This document shows, piece after piece, positions 22,101 through 32,536 of a stretch of 64,000 bases of DNA. The stretch is from Coemansia sp. RSA 487 (Eukaryota > Kickxellomycota > Kickxellomycetes > Kickxellales > Kickxellaceae), in assembly GCA_027577595.1 (NCBI GenBank), contig JANBRJ010000021.1:124001-188000 (forward strand). Direction: 5' to 3'. The notes below the pieces were generated by a model. It was not told the origin of the DNA, did not search any database, and saw nothing but the letters and a program-made list of their open reading frames with translations. Position 1 is the first letter of the stretch. Each line of letters starts with the position of its first letter. A program made the translations under genes and the position numbers.

Positions 22101-23377
22101 GTACTGACATGCCATGTGGCACATGTGTTATTTCATTGTTTTCTTCGCACTGCTCTACGATTTAGGGAAAATTCGCAGTTAAAGCAGTATCGTCGTACGC
22201 TGATACACTGCCACCAACATCCGAAGCCTCTTTGGCAGCAAAAAGCAGCAGCAGCAACCAAGAGGCTGCTGCTACTGCGTCGGAGCAAAGTGTCTCCCAT
22301 TCTGGACAGTGGAGCGTGGACGGGATTGTTGACGAATTGACACGGCTCTTGCTAACCGACAGACGCACCAGCAAGGTCATTAACCCGGCGCTCATCGTGG
22401 CCGATCAGCTCATCGAGCAAGGAGCGCTGGCAGCTGCATCGCCAGAAAAGTAAGTAACCACCATTCTTTTGGCAGGATGCATCTTATGTGCAGACCGCAC
22501 ACGTATTTATGAGCGCATCCAACAAAGTAAGAGTGTATATATAGCACATGAGCATCACTCATTATTTGTTCGTTTATTATTGTTGTTCGTTTCAAATCGG
22601 GCAAGAGCTTTCTGGTTGTAGGTGGCTTTCGCTATATCGGGCAGTTCGTAGGATTGCATACGGACTGCGGGCGCCGCAAAGGCTCGGGTTGTGCTTGAAA
22701 CTCTACAGCAGCCTGTCGCTTGTGTCGGACGAGATGGCAAGGATGGCGCTGGAGTCTGTTCAAGCATATCTCTGCCATCCAATCCCAAAGGTAATTTAGT
22801 TTTTACACAACCTGCATATGTGCGGATCCAAAAAAAAACAGGCTTTCTCAATCTCCTGTGCATCCGGATGTAACGTACCTAGACTCTTTGCTATTTTTGT
22901 CTGTGTTTTGTCTGTGTTCGCACTTTTGTGAACAAGCAAAGCACACATCACGCCTTTTGTGCATGCACAAAGTTATTATGCAGCTTTGGCTTCCTTTTTC
23001 TCTGTGCAAATCACCTTCTTTATTTGGTGGGTCCACTTTATCGGAAATGTGCTCACATGAGTAACAAGAGAAAGCTCCGACGGCTGTTATTTTTTATCTA
23101 TTTCTTGCTTGTGGAATGTATACAATTGCTTCTTTATCTGAGTATGTAGATCCGACAAATGGCGGCTGACCAGCTATTCGCAATGATTTGTATTAATGGT
23201 GTACTTGTTGATTCGGACGAGGAACGAACGGAGCGGATGCAGGCGATTCTTACGGAGACCGAATGGATGCTCGTAAAGGAGGATGACTTCAAGCGATGCA
23301 AGACCGAGATGGCAGAGCTGGTCAGGCAGGCACTTGGCATGTCAACTCAATGCAGTATAGCGCATAACCGCCGGTAG
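16128..23377 (+). CDS. Tubulin-folding cofactor D (TBCD), 12 exons
   Basis: Proposed exons: 16128-17396, 17623-17883, 18109-18342, 18454-18554, 18690-18957, 19125-19399, 19768-19955, 20107-20596, 21140-21326, 22166-22449, 22622-22790 and 23150-23377, giving 1317 aa in one continuous phase. Diagnostic TBCD stretches are KVRGYKVILRFFPHSVADVEP in exon 1, DTIVRWSAAKGVARIAERLP in exon 2, NYSVGSNVRDAACYVMWSFARI in exon 3, FPHGISVLQLADFFSVG in exon 4, DNRGDVGSWVRKQ in exon 8 and INWADPEAAFAHV plus EGLVITGSAEPL in exon 9. The protein is an armadillo/HEAT-like chaperone that captures beta-tubulin and joins cofactors C and E in assembling alpha/beta-tubulin heterodimers in the cytosol. Most donors are GTAAGT-like. 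The acceptor of exon 9 is the least certain, because the nearer CAG leads to a stop. The start at 16128 has a good context and avoids a hydrophobic in-frame extension from 16014. Confidence 0.9.
20678..20716. repeat. CTG-rich imperfect repeat in a TBCD intron
   Basis: Units of CTGCTGCTTAT and longer CTG runs repeat about three times inside the eighth intron of the TBCD gene. It is a short low-complexity tract; no function is inferred. Confidence 0.7.
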
Positions 23378-26300
23378 CGAACAACCGGTGGCTGTTTCCA
23401 AATGTAGACATTTCTCGTTTTCTTTGACCCAGTAAAAAAAAGGGCAAAGGTGGTGGTGGCTTTCAATGCAAAGTAAATTGACGTATATTTAAAAAAATGA
23501 TGAAGGAAATGTTCCGGATTTGAATGGATCATTCGCTTCGCAAGGGAGAGGGGGATAATTGGAGGGAGCGGTGTGGTCACGTTGGTCTACCAAAGCAGTT
23601 ATTTTTCTTGTCTGCACTGCTGTAGAACGGCAATTTCAATCCTTCTTTATCGTTTGATGAAGAGGCCCATCCACAAACTAGCCATGTGGTCTGTAAAAAA
23701 AGATAAAAATGAAGGAGAGGTTTTGCTGCCAAGTTTTTGTTTGTACGTCCAGTCCTTTGTTCTCTCAGAAACAAGAAAAACTGGACAGAGCGAGCCATAC
23801 CAAATGACGCAAAGATGATTGATATTTGTCAATGGTATTTGATAAAGTAACATCCAGCTTCACGCAACAACAGCGGAGGGAAACACAGGCAGGCCAGAAG
23901 AGCAATTCCGGTGCTGATGATGACTTCTGCGGGTTGTGATGGCTGCTGGCCCAACTTGTCGCCAGGCACGCCAACCAAGACAGCTGGAGAAACGGCCTGA
24001 GAAATGATCCTACTCTGTGCGGAAATAAGCTTCAGCGAAGAGAAGGACGAAGTACGGGTTTTTTTGCCACAATATCTTTGCTCCGTGCCTCGGCGTGAGG
24101 CACATGCCGCAGACAGAGCCAATCACAGCCCAGCACTGGAGAAGAAGGGGGTGTACTTGCCCTACCCCCTTCTTCACTGAATATGTCTGGCTGGGTTCAA
24201 GCCTTGCTTGCGTCTTGCTTGCCCAATCAGTTGCCTTGCTTGCTCTCCTCTCCCCAGCCAAAAAAATCCGCCAGACATTCAAAAGGGCTTCTTGAGCCTG
24301 CTGCTCCCACACACAAAACACCTTGCTGAGGATTTCTGTATTCTTTCGACAAAACACGAAGCACAAACAAAGCCCCTTTAAAACTCGTTCACAAGCATCA
24401 AGCCTTTTTCCTTCTCTCCAGCTTTCAATACTTACCACCATCATTTTCCTCCCCTCAGTATCCAAGATAAATATTGAACGTTCAAGATAAAGGATAAAAA
24501 ATCTAGTCTCTCTCTTTGCTTTGCTCTGCTTTGCTTTTGCACTCACGGCTTTCTCTTTCCTCTCTGGCCTCCTGTACACCTCGCTCGCTGCTTTTGGGCT
24601 TTGTCGGACCAGAGAACGCCTTTTTGTTCCAAGAGTCTAAAAAGCCCTGTAGCATTTTATATTCCTTGGGTGCGGTTTGCCAAATTCAACACAAACCACC
24701 AAACCATTTTTCTCTACTCTGTCTTTTTATTTTATCCTGTATTCTTGTATTCTGACAAAAAAAGCCCACTGTATTCTAGACCGCTCGCTCTCCTCTATTC
24801 AGATCTAGCGGTGCCATCGAACTCTCGCACGACTTTCAGGACCGCGGCCCTTCTGTCTTATCTGTTTTTCACTTGTTCTTTTAGGCGTTCTTTACGCAGT
24901 CTCGTTCTTCTTATTCGAAAGCAAGTGTCGTCTTCAGACATGGTAGTTTGACACATTCTGAGAAGCTCCTCCCATCCCGTCCATCTTTAGCCCTGGTCGT
25001 TTTTTATCTTGCGCTAACATTCAAGAAGTGCACGCGCCACGATAACTAGCCGATATCTAGTCGCCCCTAGTCGCCAACGCATGCAATACAAGTCCACATA
25101 TATCGTCTTGACAACGACATAATACCGTATCTGTGTCCCTCCGCTGGTCAGTTCTTTCCCGGCCACAACAACTGAACGAGCGAGAAAATCATCGTAAAAG
25201 ACTCCTCAATCCTCTTCTTCAGTCACCTGCACTCTTTTTGGTCCTTTTTTATTTTCTCCCTGTGCTCGGCGTGTGACCTCCAGCTTGTGTGGTTTTCTAC
25301 CTCTTCTTGCTAAAGCAGAAAAAGAGACCGCCATCTGCTTTGCTTTTTTGCGCACAACCAGTTCAGCTCTAAATAAGCACACATTCTCTTCTTGGGCTGT
25401 GTTATTTTAACCTTTTGGCCTTGTTTATTTTCATTCCCTTCCTCTCCTTGTGCTTTTCCTCTGTTTCCTTCGCAAGGGAAGGTCGACTATCTGCATCTTA
25501 TTTTTTACTTGTACTTTTTATTTACCACACGGCGACACCACCCGCACAGCAGCCTTTCTGGCCAAATTCCCCGTAGCAGAGAAGAGCAAGTGCGTTGTTT
25601 ATCTGTGCACTATACTTGCTGGTTCTTTATAGTGCAAGCCCTTCTTCTCTTTATCAATTCTATTTCCTCGCATCTTCCAACAGGCAACTGTGCAGGAAAG
25701 AAGCGGATTTAGAATTTGAACTCTTTGGTTTTTGGCTTGTTCAAAAACCTGATCGACCTGCATCCTCTTTTGTCCAACTAAAAAAAAGTTGGACATTTGC
25801 ACCACCAACGCTTTTTCTTCTCTTCTCACAAAAAAAGGTTTTTTTTCTCTCTCCATATCTTGCTATATTGGAGGGGAAAAAGCTGTTGTATCTTTATCAC
25901 TTGAAAAAGGTAAGTAGTTGTTTGACTTTCTGATTGTATGTATGTGATCTGTGATCACTTGCCCATTCTGGTTTATTTTCACACCTTTCAAAGATAACGT
26001 GTGCAGAAATGCCAACGAATGACTTGTGTGTTTTGGGTGGGATGACTCACTCACACAACTGCCATTTGCTCTGTGTATGGGGAGAAGGCCACTTTCTGTA
26101 ATTTCCACGCACAGCTTTTTTTTTACCACATAATCATCCTTCAAATTATCCACATCCATCTCTATATTGCGTGTCTTAATAAAGAGAGTGGATAGAGCAG
26201 CTCCTCTCCACTGCTGCTGCGCTCTTCTTGCCCTACTGCTTACTGCTAAAGCAACCCCAATTATCTCTCCCCCCGCCATTTCCCGGCTATTGCTTTCCGC

Positions 26301-27232
26301 AAGTGCCGAAAGACTTTGCAGTTTTCACTGTGCACAAAAGGATGTGGATAATGGATATATATACATTCCGCAGCACCCATGCTAATTTGCCGGCTTCTTA
26401 GTTCCATCCGCTTCCTGGTTGTTCTTAATCGTGTTTTGTGTGTCTCAAACCAAACAGAAAGCTCCACCCCTTCCCCCTTGCTTACCGCAAACTTACCCAA
26501 AGCAAAAAAAAGTGTAGCTTTGTTCACCAAGGAATTTTTAATTCTGGCAGGCATTATTGGCAAAAAAAAGCGTTATTCTTGCAACACCAATTTTCCCAGT
26601 GCTATTCATACACATACTCGGATTTCAACACTGTCTGCTGCTTTTCTCTTTCTTTCCTCTCCCCCCCTTTCCCTTCCATTTCTCTTTGGTATAAAGAAAA
26701 CGCAGCTGTGTTCTTTCTGGGTTTTCTTTGTTGGCAAAAACTTTGCCTCCTCATCCTTGCCAGATATTTGCATATTTGTTCTTTACGAGCTTTTCTTTCT
26801 GTCCTTTCTCACACTCTTTTGTGGTTATTGAAGCTGCTCGTATAATACTATAGTAAATACTCCCTGTATATCCCACCTCTCTATCCTTCTCTTCATTCTG
26901 TTCTATGTCGTTCTCAGCTTGTCTTCTAAAAATATAACTCGTACTTTTCTCTTGCATACTTTATTGCCACCATTACACACACATCTATATCCGCCGTTTT
27001 GTAGTCTTAAACTCACCGACAACAAGGCATCACAGAAGTAGCGATTGTTCTGTTCCCCCTGTCACTCGTTTTCTTCTGTGCTTTGTTAGTCAGACCACTG
27101 CGTCTATCATACAGCTTGAGTGGCTTTCTGTGGAAGCAGAGTAAGCCAACTAAAGGTGTATACTTTTTTCGCAACTCTTTCTCCCTCCCTCCAACCTGAG
27201 GCCCGGCGTTATTATCTTGTCCAGTATTTCCG
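23378..27232. other. Long pyrimidine-rich region; probable promoter and long 5' leader of the downstream kinase
   Basis: Nearly 3.9 kb has no recognisable protein. From about 24.5 kb on, the plus strand is strikingly rich in T and C with many short upstream ATGs. A consensus donor (AAAAAG followed by GTAAGT at 25910) and a pyrimidine-rich acceptor ending TTTTGTAG at 27001-27004 suggest a leader intron of about 1.1 kb upstream of the kinase start codon at 27233. A 12-bp inverted repeat sits at 24141-24175. Transcript start and splicing are inferred only. Confidence 0.5.
24141..24175. repeat. Perfect 12-bp inverted repeat (hairpin)
   Basis: GAAGAAGGGGGT at 24141-24152 is the exact reverse complement of ACCCCCTTCTTC at 24164-24175, with an 11-base spacer. 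The G-rich arm makes this a stable potential hairpin. It lies between the TBCD gene and the pyrimidine-rich leader of the kinase gene. Confidence 0.8.
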
Positions 27233-30200
27233 ATGCTAGCGTACCAGCACCAGCAGCCTTCGCCTGTTGCCGCGCCGGCCAGGAAGTCCGCAGAGCCAAA
27301 TTCTGTTGCTGCTGTTCCTCCGGCTTCTGCGACTGCGGCCAACTCCGCGCTCAGGTTTGGAAACACCGGAATCGCCTCATGGACCATCGACAACAACATC
27401 GAAAAGCCCGAAGCTGTCGGCTCTCAGAACCGTGCGTTCCCCAAGAGCTTTGGCGCCGTGGGCAACCCCTATCGCATGCATGTTCCTTTCGCCGGCAACA
27501 ACGACCCCCAGCCTCTTGCCCGTAGCCAGCACAACTCTCGTGGAAGCCACCGCAACAACCCGGACCCGCTCTTTTCTGGAAAGTGCTGGCAAAACTACCA
27601 CAAGCAGTATAACCAGCAGCAGCAGATGCGTCAGCAGCAAGGTCGTCTGAACCACCACGATGCTCCGGTCGCAAACCCAGCAGCAGGTAGCGATGGCAAA
27701 GGGACTTCTATCCGCCGCGTTCCTAATGCCCGCGACATGAACAAGCAGTGGCGTGCTCAGACCAACTACAGCGGCACCACCATGGGCGCTGCTTCGGCCG
27801 CTAGCAAGGCCAGCAATGCTCGCGAAGCATCCACGCTGCTGTCGTCGACGTACCAAGAGAACGATGCCTCGCTCCTTTCGGGCATCTCGCTTGCGCTAAA
27901 CAAAAGCAAGCACCATCAGCAGCAGATCCATAATGATGCCTCCACCGGTGCGACTAAGGTCAATACGCCCCCGCTGTTCGATATTGCCCAGTCGCGCACG
28001 CCCTATGCCATGTCGCCTGCAGAATCGATGAAGACCCCTGGCTACGTCGACCCCGACAGCCTGCCCTTTGAGCTCGGGTCTGATATCACCGACAACACCA
28101 CCGGCAAGCAGTACAAGCTTCTCAGCGTCCTTGGCGAGGGCTCCTATGCTGTTGTCTACCTTGCCCGCTGCAGCCACGATGGCGCCAAGTATGCGCTCAA
28201 GTGCCTCTCCAAGCTCGGACTTTCCGCGCGCCAGCTGTCGCTCCAGCGCACAGAGCTTGAGATCCACGCCTCTGTGTGCCCGCATCCGCACATTGTAACG
28301 CTGTACTCGCACTTTGAGACCCGCGATTGGCTTTTCCTGGTCATGGAGCGTGTAGCCGGCCCGGACCTGTACGACTACATTACCCAGCATCCGGCGTTCA
28401 ACGCCAACCAGGAAGAGCGTCGTTTCATCGAGGCCACGCGCATGTTTAAACAGATGATTGATGCTGTTGCCCACATCCATGCTCTGAAGGCGTACCATCG
28501 CGATCTGAAGCCCGAGAACTTTATCCTGGGCGCCGACGGGAACCTCAAGCTCACCGACTTTGGTCTTGCCACGCGCGAGTCGCTCTCCACGGACTTTGAG
28601 TGCGGCAGCAAGCCCTACATGAGCTACGAGAACCGCAACGGCGGACTGAACCCCAACGATCCCACGGTGTACGGTCCACGCGACGACTACTCGCCCCGTC
28701 TGTCGGACGTCTGGGCGCTTGGCGTGCTTTTCCTCAACCTGCTTTTTGCCCAGTCACCGTGGACCGACCCGTCGCGCGAATCCTGCTTCAAATATTGCCG
28801 TTTCCTGCGCGAGGGTGCCGGGTTCCTTGTCGGCCAGTTCCCAAAGCTTCCACGCGAAGTGGCCGACTTCCTGGTCACTCGTGTGTTTTCTCCCGAAAGC
28901 GGGCGCTGCAACGTGCTTGAGCTGAAGCAGTGGGTCCACGACCTGGAGTATCCGTTCAAGATGCCCAAGATCGTGGCCTCGGCGATGACAGCACCGCGCC
29001 CCATTGCCAACCGCCACAACAACACCAAGGTTGGTGGCATCAATGGTGCTCCCCGTCGCGTCAACAATGCCTCGCCTACTACTGCCACGACCACTGTTAC
29101 GACCGCAGCTGGCACCTTTGGCAAGTCGTACAACACCACCACTAATACCAACGTGGCCTCCAGCTCTGCAAGCAAGAAGTGGTGGCTGCCGTCCTCGGGT
29201 GCGTTTGGCACGCTGCCCAAGCTTCACCAATCGCCCCAGCCTGCTGAGGCATCGACAGCACTTGCAACGGACCCTGCATCTGCAACCTCTCCCGACAGTG
29301 TCAACCTCAAGTCGTCGTCCCATGCCAAGAAGCATGCTTACAGCACTCAGCAGATCAAGCACATGCAACCGCAAATGTCGAGCAACCTGTCGACTTCGGT
29401 CCCCGCGCAAGTGTTTAGCCAGATCATACCTGCGACCCAAGCCGCTGCCGCACGTAAGATGATGCCTCGCGAGGTCAATCCCACCGCAGCAAAGGCAGCC
29501 GCTGCCATTCTGCAGTCGTCGATGATGGGGCTGCCTAAAAACGGCCTTGGCCAGGGCAAAGAAGACAATAGCACTGGCGCCGACCATTCTAGAAGCAACA
29601 GCGACAATGACGACAACAGCAGCAGCGCAGAAAAGCACCACCAGTCATCCGTCAGCATGTCCTGGGCAGATCAACTGGAAGACCTGTCTGAGGAAGACGA
29701 GTTTGCGATTGCAAGCGACGACGGTCTAGCAGGTGTTCTCGAGTACGGCGCAGCGGCAGCAGACGTGGCCAGCAAGTTTCCAAAACAGAATGTCGGTGTC
29801 GCTTCACTCGGATTCAGCATGCCTAAGCAGCACGGAGCTGGCAGCAGCGACATAGCCACGTCCTATATTGCGGAAGAGTTTTCGGCTTCGTCTCAGGATT
29901 CTGATAAAACAGGCGAGTTTTCGTCTTTAACTGCGGCTTCACGCCTGCGGTCGGTTGCCTCTGCAGCCGCGACAGTTACTAGTGCCATAGACGCCTCGTC
30001 GTTCTCCGATGGCTGTGTTGATGATGACGACGACAACTTTGGCGTACTTGGCCATTTCAGCGATGCCTCTAATAACGAATACGACATCGACAGTCACGCC
30101 AACGTTGAGAACGCCAATATGGCTTCATTCCGGCAGCTGCCACGCCATGGCCATGATGTGAGCAAGATCAATGTCCATTCGGCAAGCCGCGTACGCTTCA

Positions 30201-31024
30201 CAGATACCACACCACAGGTATTGTCCCCTATGTCGCAAGATGATCGCTCTGGTGCGTACACTCCAACAACAGCAGCAATGGCGTCCAACTCTTCAAACAG
30301 CTCGCTCACCGCTACCCTTGTCACCTCGTCGATTGAATACTACAGCCCTCACATAAAATCGTTTGCCAGCGGTGCACCTACGAACGGTGGTGACAGGACA
30401 GCCGCGGACACGCGCAGAAAGAGCCATGGTCGTTATGGTGGTGGATACGAAATTGATGCCGACGCCGACGATGAAAATGACGGTAACTGGAGACAGCGCA
30501 AGACTGGTAGCGGTGGTGGCGCTGCAGGTTCCATTTCAAAAGTAGCGTCGTCTGCAGCTAAAAAGGCAGCAGTGTTCCAAAGGCAGCAAGCGCAGCAGTC
30601 CCCGATCAGAAACAATAACAACGCCGCTGTCCATGACAGCCAGCATTACCAGTCGCAGCAGAGACCGATTGCAATGCACAGCATGCCAGCACCATTCAAG
30701 CACATTGGTGCTGGTAGCAAGATTCACAGGCTTGCCAACAACAACAATAGCAACAATAGAAACAGCGCTGCTGCGGACATGGCGGCTTTTTCGTGGGCAG
30801 ACGATGTAGAGGAACTTCCGATTCCCAGTCTGACGTCCAAGATCGAATGCATGTCAATGGACTATGTCGTCGACAAGCAGCAGTGCCGGAACGACGGAGC
30901 ACGGAAACCCGAGGAGAGCCTTGACCAGACCGACGAGGATGCGCTGAGCGACGATTTCTCATGGTCTGCCGACGATGACAGTGCGCCCCAGAGTGGCTAC
31001 ATGTTCTTCCCTATGGATATGTAA
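27233..31024 (+). CDS. Ran1/Ksp1-type serine/threonine protein kinase
   Basis: The protein has 1263 aa in one coding exon. A Gln/Asn/Ala-rich N-terminal 290 residues precede the kinase domain (about 292-575). It shows the glycine loop GEGSYAVVY (about 302), the lysine in YALKCL, the catalytic HRDLKPEN (about 422), DFGLATRE, and the activation-segment end CGSKPYMSYEN. This SKPYMSYEN form and the following SDVWALGVLFLNLL are typical of the fungal Ran1/Pat1, Sks1/Vhs1 and Ksp1 group, which links nutrient status to meiosis, growth and autophagy. All catalytic residues are present. The C-terminal 690 residues are low-complexity Ser/Asn/Ala-rich with two similar acidic motifs, SWADQLEDL near residue 810 and SWADDVEELPIP near 1187. 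A third shorter relative, DDFSWSADDD, sits near the end. These repeated motifs may be docking sites. The gene has an unusually long T/C-rich upstream region. Confidence 0.9.
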   Translation: MLAYQHQQPSPVAAPARKSAEPNSVAAVPPASATAANSALRFGNTGIASWTIDNNIEKPEAVGSQNRAFPKSFGAVGNPYRMHVPFAGNNDPQPLARSQHNSRGSHRNNPDPLFSGKCWQNYHKQYNQQQQMRQQQGRLNHHDAPVANPAAGSDGKGTSIRRVPNARDMNKQWRAQTNYSGTTMGAASAASKASNAREASTLLSSTYQENDASLLSGISLALNKSKHHQQQIHNDASTGATKVNTPPLFDIAQSRTPYAMSPAESMKTPGYVDPDSLPFELGSDITDNTTGKQYKLLSVLGEGSYAVVYLARCSHDGAKYALKCLSKLGLSARQLSLQRTELEIHASVCPHPHIVTLYSHFETRDWLFLVMERVAGPDLYDYITQHPAFNANQEERRFIEATRMFKQMIDAVAHIHALKAYHRDLKPENFILGADGNLKLTDFGLATRESLSTDFECGSKPYMSYENRNGGLNPNDPTVYGPRDDYSPRLSDVWALGVLFLNLLFAQSPWTDPSRESCFKYCRFLREGAGFLVGQFPKLPREVADFLVTRVFSPESGRCNVLELKQWVHDLEYPFKMPKIVASAMTAPRPIANRHNNTKVGGINGAPRRVNNASPTTATTTVTTAAGTFGKSYNTTTNTNVASSSASKKWWLPSSGAFGTLPKLHQSPQPAEASTALATDPASATSPDSVNLKSSSHAKKHAYSTQQIKHMQPQMSSNLSTSVPAQVFSQIIPATQAAAARKMMPREVNPTAAKAAAAILQSSMMGLPKNGLGQGKEDNSTGADHSRSNSDNDDNSSSAEKHHQSSVSMSWADQLEDLSEEDEFAIASDDGLAGVLEYGAAAADVASKFPKQNVGVASLGFSMPKQHGAGSSDIATSYIAEEFSASSQDSDKTGEFSSLTAASRLRSVASAAATVTSAIDASSFSDGCVDDDDDNFGVLGHFSDASNNEYDIDSHANVENANMASFRQLPRHGHDVSKINVHSASRVRFTDTTPQVLSPMSQDDRSGAYTPTTAAMASNSSNSSLTATLVTSSIEYYSPHIKSFASGAPTNGGDRTAADTRRKSHGRYGGGYEIDADADDENDGNWRQRKTGSGGGAAGSISKVASSAAKKAAVFQRQQAQQSPIRNNNNAAVHDSQHYQSQQRPIAMHSMPAPFKHIGAGSKIHRLANNNNSNNRNSAAADMAAFSWADDVEELPIPSLTSKIECMSMDYVVDKQQCRNDGARKPEESLDQTDEDALSDDFSWSADDDSAPQSGYMFFPMDM

Positions 31025-31100
31025 GGTCGCAGAAATCTCAACGCTTTCTCCTCCCTGCGGAGGTTTCCAGTCCGCTGCGAATCAACTAAGTGGCCGGGGG

Positions 31101-31160
31101 GAGATGTGGTGGACCACATGGAGATGTGGTGGACCACATGGAGATGTGGTGGACCACATT
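31101..31160. repeat. Three perfect 20-bp tandem copies, each a palindrome
   Basis: The unit GGAGATGTGGTGGACCACAT is repeated three times without any mismatch. Within each unit ATGTGGT and ACCACAT pair across two bases, so each copy can form a 7-bp hairpin or a dyad binding site. The array starts 76 bases after the kinase stop codon, in its probable 3' untranslated region. Confidence 0.95.
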
Positions 31161-31637
31161 CTTGCACTCATGTCTCCCGAATGTATGAACACCAAGATAA
31201 AAAATAATTTGTAACGACAGCCTTTAGCATGCTCGCTCTCATTTGACCCTTCCTTTTTTTGTCAGATTGGAAGTCAATGAGCTGCACAACACAACATCTG
31301 TAATGACGTAATCTCTCCTACATCTTGAACTCCAAATACGTTCTTGATCTTTTTTTTTGTCTTTGCTTTCTTTCGTTGAACGAATTAATATGGATTGCCA
31401 GTGCTGCTTTAGTAGCGCACATACACAACATTCAAACAAGCTAATTTTTCGCCTGACATTTATCTGAAATATGTTCAAGGATATGCGATTGTGCTGGAGT
31501 GCTAGTCCTTTTTCAGTCTCATAGCCCTACTACTACAAAATAAGCGAAGAAAAAGCTTATCCAAGAAAAGACACCATCCCTTACACGTAAGCAGTAAAAA
31601 CGATAGAAGCTGGAAAAGTAAATTCCAACAATGGCTA

Positions 31638-31695
31638 GCCAGCCATCGGTCTGAGAGAATACAACTCAACGCAATTTCTCAGACCGATTACTGGC
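31638..31695. repeat. Interrupted inverted repeat (12 bp plus 5 bp stems)
   Basis: ATCGGTCTGAGA at 31645-31656 pairs exactly with 31677-31688. After a two-base mismatch, GCCAG at 31638-31642 pairs with CTGGC at 31691-31695. The loop is 20 bases. The structure stands in the spacer between the kinase and the RasGEF locus; it could be a hairpin RNA element or a relic of a small inverted-repeat element. Confidence 0.75.
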
Positions 31696-32536
31696 CAACA
31701 CTAAATACAGAACACTGGTATGTTCCGTATGGCATTATGCTACCCCTTGGAACAAAGAGGTGAGGGAAAAGAGGGTCATAGGGTCGGCAACAAGGCTCTC
31801 AAAATCTCTGCGACTGAACAACAACGCAACCATTTAAAGTAGTAATAACAATACACGCTAGAGACATAAGACATGTAAAAAGAACTGCTCCAATAGCACT
31901 TTGTGAAGAAACGTTTTTAGAGAAAAAGGAACGGATCCCCAATTTCCATGTATGTTTTTGAAAAAGGTTTGTTGGTGTACTTTGCAATACGTAAAGAAAA
32001 TATATCATAGGCTTCATGCTTTGCTCCCTCCCCTTTATTCTTACAAAATGTAAAAGCAGCACACTCCCTGTAAACATTTTATTTTTAAATACTACTGCGT
32101 TTTGGCCGCGAAAGAGATATCGCCAGTTGCTGTCGCAAATCCGCAAGACGGTAGAAGGAATACATGACTTGCTTGGAAAACATCCTCTTTTTTCTTCGAT
32201 ACAATTTGTTATTCTTACTTGGCCAACTTTCGAAATACTCTATATAAATTATTGCGGTCACAGAGATAATTAAAGGTAAATAGTTTTTTTTTTTGGAAAA
32301 AATAGACCACACAACAAGCGAACAAAGGACAGGTGGCGCGTGCAAAAAAGATATACGCGTCTAGCTGTGCTTGTAAAGGAATGCTATATCGACAACATTG
32401 CCATTAGCATACACTCAGCAGATTTACTACATACAATGCAGCTAAAAACATACGATTTAAATTTTTATCTTCGTAATATGCTTAGTATCTATCAGCTTTT
32501 CTACTAGTCATCGCCTGGAGAGCCTTACCTTTAGAT

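Larger units (their letters stand above)
31025..32536. other. Intergenic region, kinase to RasGEF locus
   Basis: No gene is seen. It holds the 3' untranslated region of the kinase with a three-copy palindromic tandem repeat (31101-31160), a long imperfect inverted repeat (31638-31695) and AT-rich sequence that probably includes the promoter of the gene at 32537. Confidence 0.5.

Noticed and set aside
24010-24579. 189-codon minus-strand frame in the TBCD-kinase spacer
   Set aside because: The frame arises opposite T/C-rich sequence (giving Lys/Arg/Glu runs), shows no family similarity and spans the inverted repeat.
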